NCBI GenBank assembly: GCA_024640445.1
Contig: JAHEEZ010000138.1
Coordinates: 1 to 9,333 of the forward strand
Source: Acidobacteriota bacterium
GTDB taxonomy: Bacteria > Acidobacteriota > Blastocatellia > Pyrinomonadales > Pyrinomonadaceae
Direction of reading: 5' to 3'
DNA: 9,333 nucleotides
This document shows positions 6,900-9,333 of the stretch, in pieces (the stretch's first letter is position 1; every line of letters starts with the position of its first letter). Under the pieces are notes generated by a model. That model was given only the letters and a program-made list of their open reading frames with translations, ran no database searches and had not been told where the DNA came from. A program made the position numbers and the translations under genes.

Positions 6900-7352
6900 T
6901 CATGCGGCAGCGGCCTTTATGGCCGCGATGATGTCCTCGTCCTTCGGCCTGAAAACGCTCAGCGACTTTACGCTGTGCTCTTTTATCGTACCGTCCTTTC
7001 CGATCACGACCACTGCTCTTGCCGATCGACCTGGCAGCCAGGACTTCACCCCATATTTCCCTACCGCCTCGCCCTTCTCGTCGGAAAGCAGTGTAAACGG
7101 GAAATCGTATTTCTCCTTGAAGTTCCTGTGAGAATCGACCGAATCTGTGGAGATCCCGATCACCGTTGCGCCCGTAGCCTTGTAGTCTTCCCAGTTATCA
7201 CGAACCGAGCATAGTTGCTTCGTTCAGACAGGGGTGTCGTCGCCAGGATAGAACAAGAGTGCGATCACCTCGCCCTGGTGATCGGAAAGTGTCCAGTCAT
7301 TTCCGTCGCCGTCCTTCAGGGTAAAGTCGGGAGCCTTGTCGTTTATTTCCAT
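6900..7352 (-). CDS. bcp: Selenocysteine-containing peroxiredoxin, BCP/PrxQ type (TGA at codon 43 read as Sec)
   Basis: This is a thiol (here selenol) peroxidase that reduces hydroperoxides in the cytoplasm; it has 150 residues, usual for the BCP family. The frame from ATG 7352 reads MEINDKAPDFTLKDGDG, then FYPGDDTPV, an in-frame TGA (7224-7226, codon 43), then TKQLCSVRDNWEDY, GISTDSVDSH, FPFTLLSDEKG and ARAVVVIGKDG, ending at a TGA at 6900-6902. The TGA falls exactly at the peroxidatic Cys of the PxxxTxxC signature (P36, T40, U43). C48 is five residues later, at the resolving-Cys position of E. coli BCP (C45/C50), which predicts a selenenylsulfide intermediate. Homology is continuous on both sides with no frameshift, and a SECIS-like hairpin follows. 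AAGGTGA precedes the ATG (AAGG core 7 nt away), and TTGCGG-17-TAAAAT lies upstream. Selenoprotein peroxiredoxins are known in other bacteria. A nonsense mutation or a sequencing error is the alternative, less likely given the hairpin and intact frame. The first gene of a probable three-gene operon. Confidence 0.88.
7190..7209 (-). promoter_or_regulatory. Bacterial SECIS-like hairpin downstream of the in-frame UGA
   Basis: On the mRNA strand CUCGGUU and AACUGGG form a 7-bp stem (two G-U wobbles) closing the 6-nt loop CGUGAU. The loop has G at its second position (base 7201), separated from the UGA by 22 nt. A G in the first two loop bases, a stem of at least four pairs and a UGA-to-G distance of roughly 16-37 nt are the known features of bacterial SECIS elements that bind SelB. 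The lower part can extend by a U-A pair after a G-A mismatch. A competing fold (AGCA/UGCU plus ACGA/UCGU, nearer the UGA) is possible but lacks the loop G. Confidence 0.72.
7224..7226 (-). other. In-frame TGA, predicted selenocysteine codon (Sec43)
   Basis: This TGA interrupts the peroxiredoxin frame at the peroxidatic Cys position, between PGDDTPV and TKQLC. One base change from TGC or TGT would give the ordinary cysteine enzyme. The gene is otherwise intact, which argues for recoding to selenocysteine instead of decay. Confidence 0.85.
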
Positions 7353-7356
7353 AAGT

Positions 7357-7363
7357 TCACCTT
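7357..7363 (-). promoter_or_regulatory. Shine-Dalgarno of the peroxiredoxin gene
   Basis: AAGGTGA on the minus strand, with its AAGG core 7 nt before the ATG at 7352, supports translation starting here and thus reading through the TGA at codon 43. Without it the shorter frame beginning at a GTG (7163) might have been chosen, and that one would lack the whole active site. Confidence 0.7.
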
Positions 7364-7378
7364 CAAACCGAATTGATG

Positions 7379-7407
7379 ATTTTATCTCTTTGGCGGAGGA
7401 CCCGCAA
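7379..7407 (-). promoter_or_regulatory. Putative sigma-70-type promoter of the peroxiredoxin operon
   Basis: On the minus strand TTGCGG (7402-7407, -35, 3 of 6 consensus bases) and TAAAAT (7379-7384, -10, 5 of 6) are exactly 17 bp apart. The -10 ends 26 nt before the ATG, giving a short leader that holds the Shine-Dalgarno. The spacer contains a partial dyad, GCGG/CCGC around GTCCT, overlapping the -35, where a regulator might bind. Confidence 0.5.
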
Positions 7408-7449
7408 TCGGCGCTGTTTCACAGGGGACAAGCACTGAGGACAAATCGT
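7408..7449. other. Upstream half of the gap between YdcZ-like and peroxiredoxin genes
   Basis: No gene is present here. GGACAA occurs twice in the same orientation on the plus strand (7426-7431 and 7439-7444, 13 bp apart), just upstream of the predicted -35. It may be an activator site or chance. No terminator hairpin for the preceding guaD/YdcZ cluster is evident, so read-through into the peroxiredoxin genes is possible. Confidence 0.4.
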
Positions 7450-7908
7450 TCAGAATCTTCTGATCAGAACCACCCCAAGAACGATCAGCGCCGTGCCGGC
7501 GACTCGTGCCAGGCTGATCTGCCTGACAGGCACGTCAAAAAACCCGTAATGATCGATGATCAGCGTCAGGACCATCTGGCCGGCAATGATCAGGCTGAAC
7601 GTAAGGGCAACGCCGAGCCTGGGCACAAGAATGACCGTGCAGGCGACGAAGTATGCGCCGAGGATGCCGCCGGTCCACGCAATCCACGGAACGTTCTTCG
7701 CTGTCCAGATGCTGGAGAGTTGACCGCCGGAAGCGAGGACATAGATCAGGAGCGCGACGGAACCGATCACAAAGGAGGCGAACGCAACCACTATCGGGTT
7801 GCTTATGAACTCGTTCAGCTTGTTGTTGATCGCCGCCTGGGCCGTGCCCGCCATTCCGACGGTAACAGCGAGGAGCAGAAAGAAATAATTGCTGATGAAG
7901 GATCGCAT
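7450..7908 (-). CDS. Small DMT-superfamily transporter, YdcZ/DUF606 type
   Basis: This 152-residue integral membrane protein has five predicted helices (about 7-26, 38-60, 73-94, 98-118, 132-149). It has the two signature stretches of the DUF606/YdcZ family: AGTAQAAINNKL near residues 20-31, and the AGQ plus L-T-L-I-I-D-H-Y-G segment in and after helix 4. These proteins are half-size relatives of EamA drug/metabolite exporters and probably work as dimers; their substrates are mostly unknown. The length is normal for the family. ATG 7908 lies 6 nt after the guaD stop with no clear Shine-Dalgarno, so translational coupling to guaD is likely. A link to export of a purine metabolite is a guess from the neighbour only. 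Confidence 0.87.
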   Translation of the reverse strand: MRSFISNYFFLLLAVTVGMAGTAQAAINNKLNEFISNPIVVAFASFVIGSVALLIYVLASGGQLSSIWTAKNVPWIAWTGGILGAYFVACTVILVPRLGVALTFSLIIAGQMVLTLIIDHYGFFDVPVRQISLARVAGTALIVLGVVLIRRF

Positions 7909-7914
7909 ACCGGG

Positions 7915-8391
7915 TTAGTAGGTTATCTTGTCCGGGAGGTCTACCCATGCCTGGAAGAGCTCTTTGGAACTATCCCTCAGGATGTTCTCGGAAGGGAGTC
8001 GCCGTTCTCCGACCGAAAGTGCGATCTCTTCGTAGATCATCTCGTCGTCGAAACCCGCCGCGGCAGCATCCTCCCTCGTTCCGGCGAAGAAGAACTTCTC
8101 CGGCCTTGCCCAATAAATGGCTCCCAGGCACATAGGGCACGGTTCGCAGGTCGTGTAAATCCGGCAGCCTTCAAGTTGAAAGGCGCCTATCGCAGTGCAC
8201 GCGTTTCTGATCGCGACGATCTCGGCGTGGGCGGTGGGGTCGTTTGTCGAAGTAACCTCATTGCATCCCTCGCCGACGATCTCGCCCGCCTTTGCCACCA
8301 CCGCGCCGAACGGGCCGCCCTTGCCCGACAACATTCCCGAGCGGGCGATCTCCAAAGCTCGCAGCATCAATTTCTCGTCGTCCCAATGCAT
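7915..8391 (-). CDS. guaD: Guanine deaminase, cytidine-deaminase fold
   Basis: This 158-residue cytoplasmic enzyme converts guanine to xanthine and ammonia in purine salvage and degradation. Zinc-site motifs are H55-A-E57 (in NDPTAHAEIVAIR) and P-C85-P-M-C88 (in TTCEPCPMCLGAIYWARP). E57 is the predicted proton shuttle. The sequence tracks Bacillus subtilis GuaD with a constant two-residue offset (H53, E55, C83, C86 there). It continues with AAAAGFDDEMIYEEI and FQAW and ends in a C-terminal Tyr (Y158), which in GuaD reaches into the partner's active site in a domain-swapped dimer. That separates it from TadA-type tRNA deaminases, although nucleoside or ammeline/guanine deaminase variants remain possible. 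I chose ATG 8391; a TTG two codons upstream (8397) overlaps the preceding stop. It starts 2 nt after the DUF2721 gene and ends 6 nt before the YdcZ-like gene, so the three probably form an operon. Confidence 0.9.
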   Translation of the reverse strand: MHWDDEKLMLRALEIARSGMLSGKGGPFGAVVAKAGEIVGEGCNEVTSTNDPTAHAEIVAIRNACTAIGAFQLEGCRIYTTCEPCPMCLGAIYWARPEKFFFAGTREDAAAAGFDDEMIYEEIALSVGERRLPSENILRDSSKELFQAWVDLPDKITY

Positions 8392-8393
8392 CT

Positions 8394-9032
8394 TCAAATG
8401 TCAGGCTCTTCACGCCTTGCCTTTCTCTGCGGTTCGGAATCCTCGCGTCTGAACCTGCGTTTTCCGTGCTTGTTGTATGTGTATCGTTCTGCGATATACC
8501 TGGGCGCGATGATGTTCGCAAGTTCCCAGGTAATGTCCATCTCGGTGTTCACCGTCGCCGTCGCCATCCGCGATTCCTGCATCATCAGCACGCTGCCGAT
8601 AAAGATGAAAAGGATACCGATCAGCCCTATCGGGATGGGCACCCACGCGTAGTGGTCCAGGATCCCGGCAATGCCTATAGTCAGGCTCGTCAGGACAAAC
8701 ATCAGAAGTCCCGCGTAGAATGTGAACAACGCTCGCTGCAGGATCCTGGAGCGGGTAGTGACCTTATCGAGAAGATCAAAAACCGCCTCGACCCTTTTCT
8801 CGTAAAGAACTATCTGTTCCTTGTCTTCGGTCGTGATAAGCTCGGCGAGCCTCCTCTCAAGTTCGCGCACCCGATCGATAACCCTTCCGAGCCTGGTTGA
8901 GGTCGAAAGCACCAGCGTGCCGGTTGCCGAGATGAGAAGGGCGGGCGTGATCATCGCCGTGAGAAAGGCCATCGTCGACGAAAGACTCAGGTCGGCGGGA
9001 TCCGGAAGATTTTGAAATAATAGCGCCAACAT
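8394..9032 (-). CDS. DUF2721 family membrane protein
   Basis: This is a 212-residue protein with the DUF2721 hallmark: a first helix (about 19-42) containing MITPALLISATGTLVLSTSTRLGRV, then a charged probable coiled-coil segment (about 43-95, DRVRELERRLAEL and onward) and two more helices (about 98-125 and 130-152). The tail is basic and hydrophilic, ending in an Arg/Lys-rich stretch. No biochemical function is established for the family. The start is uncertain: ATG 9032 is preferred, but an in-frame TTG at 9059 would add nine residues and a longer hydrophobic N-terminus; neither has a clear Shine-Dalgarno. The stop is 2 nt from the guaD start. It diverges from the esterase gene with only 32 nt (or 5 nt with the TTG) between the start codons. 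Confidence 0.82.
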   Translation of the reverse strand: MLALLFQNLPDPADLSLSSTMAFLTAMITPALLISATGTLVLSTSTRLGRVIDRVRELERRLAELITTEDKEQIVLYEKRVEAVFDLLDKVTTRSRILQRALFTFYAGLLMFVLTSLTIGIAGILDHYAWVPIPIGLIGILFIFIGSVLMMQESRMATATVNTEMDITWELANIIAPRYIAERYTYNKHGKRRFRREDSEPQRKARREEPDI

Positions 9033-9049
9033 ACCGACGATCAAGACAC

Positions 9050-9055
9050 AGGCGG
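9050..9055 (+). promoter_or_regulatory. Shine-Dalgarno-like site of the esterase gene
   Basis: AGGCGG lies 9 nt before the plus-strand ATG at 9065 and resembles AGGAGG. It supports the start of the truncated gene. The receptor gene in this window has a comparable GGGCGG at the same distance. Confidence 0.5.
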
Positions 9056-9064
9056 TCAACCAAG

Positions 9065-9333
9065 ATGAAGCAAAACAAGGGAACTATAAGAGTTTTGAGA
9101 CACGAAAGCAACGCGCTTTCCGGCAATCCCCTGGGCGATCCTCACGAGCGGGATCTGTACGTTTATTTGCCTCCCGGCTACGATGAGGACACCCAAAGAA
9201 GATACCCGGTCGTGCACTGCCTGACCGGTTTTACGGGTCGCGGAAAAATGTTTCTGAACGACAGCGCTTTCTCGCCGAATCTCGCCGAAAGAATCGACTC
9301 GCTAATCGGAGAAGGACGCGTCCGGCCGTTCAT
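9065..9333 (+). CDS. Putative esterase (esterase D / enterochelin-esterase-like), 3' end outside window
   Basis: The frame is open from ATG 9065 to the window edge (89 complete codons plus two bases). It reads RVLRHESNALSGNPLGDPHERDLYVYLPPGYDED, a stretch typical of the N-terminus of alpha/beta-hydrolases of the putative-esterase family, where a substrate-recognition strand precedes the RxxxVYLPPGY signature. Next comes RRYPVVHCLTGFTGRG, matching the oxyanion-hole strand and turn (usually PVLYLLHG). The nucleophile elbow GxSxG and the Asp and His of the triad would lie beyond the edge. An esterase role is therefore family inference and the substrate is unknown. It is transcribed away from all other genes here. 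Confidence 0.8.
   Translation, partial: MKQNKGTIRVLRHESNALSGNPLGDPHERDLYVYLPPGYDEDTQRRYPVVHCLTGFTGRGKMFLNDSAFSPNLAERIDSLIGEGRVRPF

Noticed and set aside
6900..7163. A stand-alone 87-residue protein starting at GTG 7163
   Set aside because: It is only the C-terminal part of the peroxiredoxin and lacks the active site. Family homology continues upstream in the same frame across the TGA to an ATG with a good ribosome-binding site.
7203..7223. Alternative hairpin directly after the UGA (AGCA/UGCU with ACGA/UCGU)
   Set aside because: It has a 4-nt bulge and a loop ACUA without G near its start, and lies too close to the UGA for known bacterial SECIS spacing; the downstream 7-bp stem fits better.
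6900..7352. Peroxiredoxin pseudogene caused by a nonsense mutation
   Set aside because: The only lesion is a TGA exactly at the catalytic Cys, with both flanks intact and a SECIS-like hairpin at the correct distance. A random stop would be unlikely to land there. It stays as the main alternative until Sec machinery is confirmed.
7336..8652. Long open frame on the plus strand (438 codons)
   Set aside because: It is antisense to the peroxiredoxin 5' end, the YdcZ-like gene, guaD and the DUF2721 gene, all of which have clear homology. Its translation is Arg/Asp/His-rich low-complexity sequence without recognisable domains.
1..9333. CRISPR array, tRNA/rRNA gene, insertion sequence or phage genes
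   Set aside because: I saw no regularly spaced repeats, cloverleaf sequence, transposase or terminal inverted repeats; the window appears to be ordinary chromosomal genes plus the unusual peroxiredoxin.

Overview
The window looks like chromosomal DNA from a GC-moderate (mid-50s percent by eye) Gram-negative-type bacterium. A TonB-dependent receptor with an N-terminal carboxypeptidase-regulatory-like domain, an NHLRC2-like thioredoxin/NHL protein, a DUF2721 membrane protein and an SLC13/TrkA_C permease together suggest Acidobacteriota (perhaps the Blastocatellia side). That taxonomic guess is an inference from gene content only.

Nearly everything is on the minus strand. Reading in the direction of transcription (right to left): (i) a tight cluster of DUF2721 membrane protein, guanine deaminase (guaD) and a YdcZ/DUF606-type small DMT transporter, with gaps of 2 and 6 nt; (ii) after a 97-nt gap with a plausible sigma-70-like promoter, a redox/iron cluster of a BCP-type peroxiredoxin, a YggX-like Fe(II)-trafficking protein carrying two CxxC motifs, and a secreted thioredoxin-NHL protein; (iii) after a 211-nt gap, a TonB-dependent outer-membrane receptor ended by a strong hairpin; (iv) an SLC13-family permease with two TrkA_C domains. 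At the far right a plus-strand putative esterase starts and runs off the edge, divergent from the DUF2721 gene.

The main discovery is that the peroxiredoxin is very probably a selenoprotein. From an ATG at 7352 with a good Shine-Dalgarno, the frame is a full-length 150-residue BCP-type peroxiredoxin interrupted only by one in-frame TGA (7224-7226). That codon sits exactly where the peroxidatic cysteine belongs (P-x-x-x-T-x-x-[TGA]). Its normal resolving cysteine lies five residues later, and directly downstream the RNA can fold into a 7-bp stem with a 6-nt loop carrying G at loop position 2, 22 nt after the UGA, as expected for a bacterial SECIS. A conventional gene caller would report only the C-terminal 87 residues or call a pseudogene.

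The genes of cluster (ii) make biological sense together: cytoplasmic hydroperoxide removal by a selenol peroxidase, protection of labile iron or Fe-S clusters by a YggX-like protein, and a thioredoxin-fold protein outside the cytoplasmic membrane. Selenocysteine machinery (selA, selB, selC, selD) is not in this window and would have to be elsewhere in the genome.
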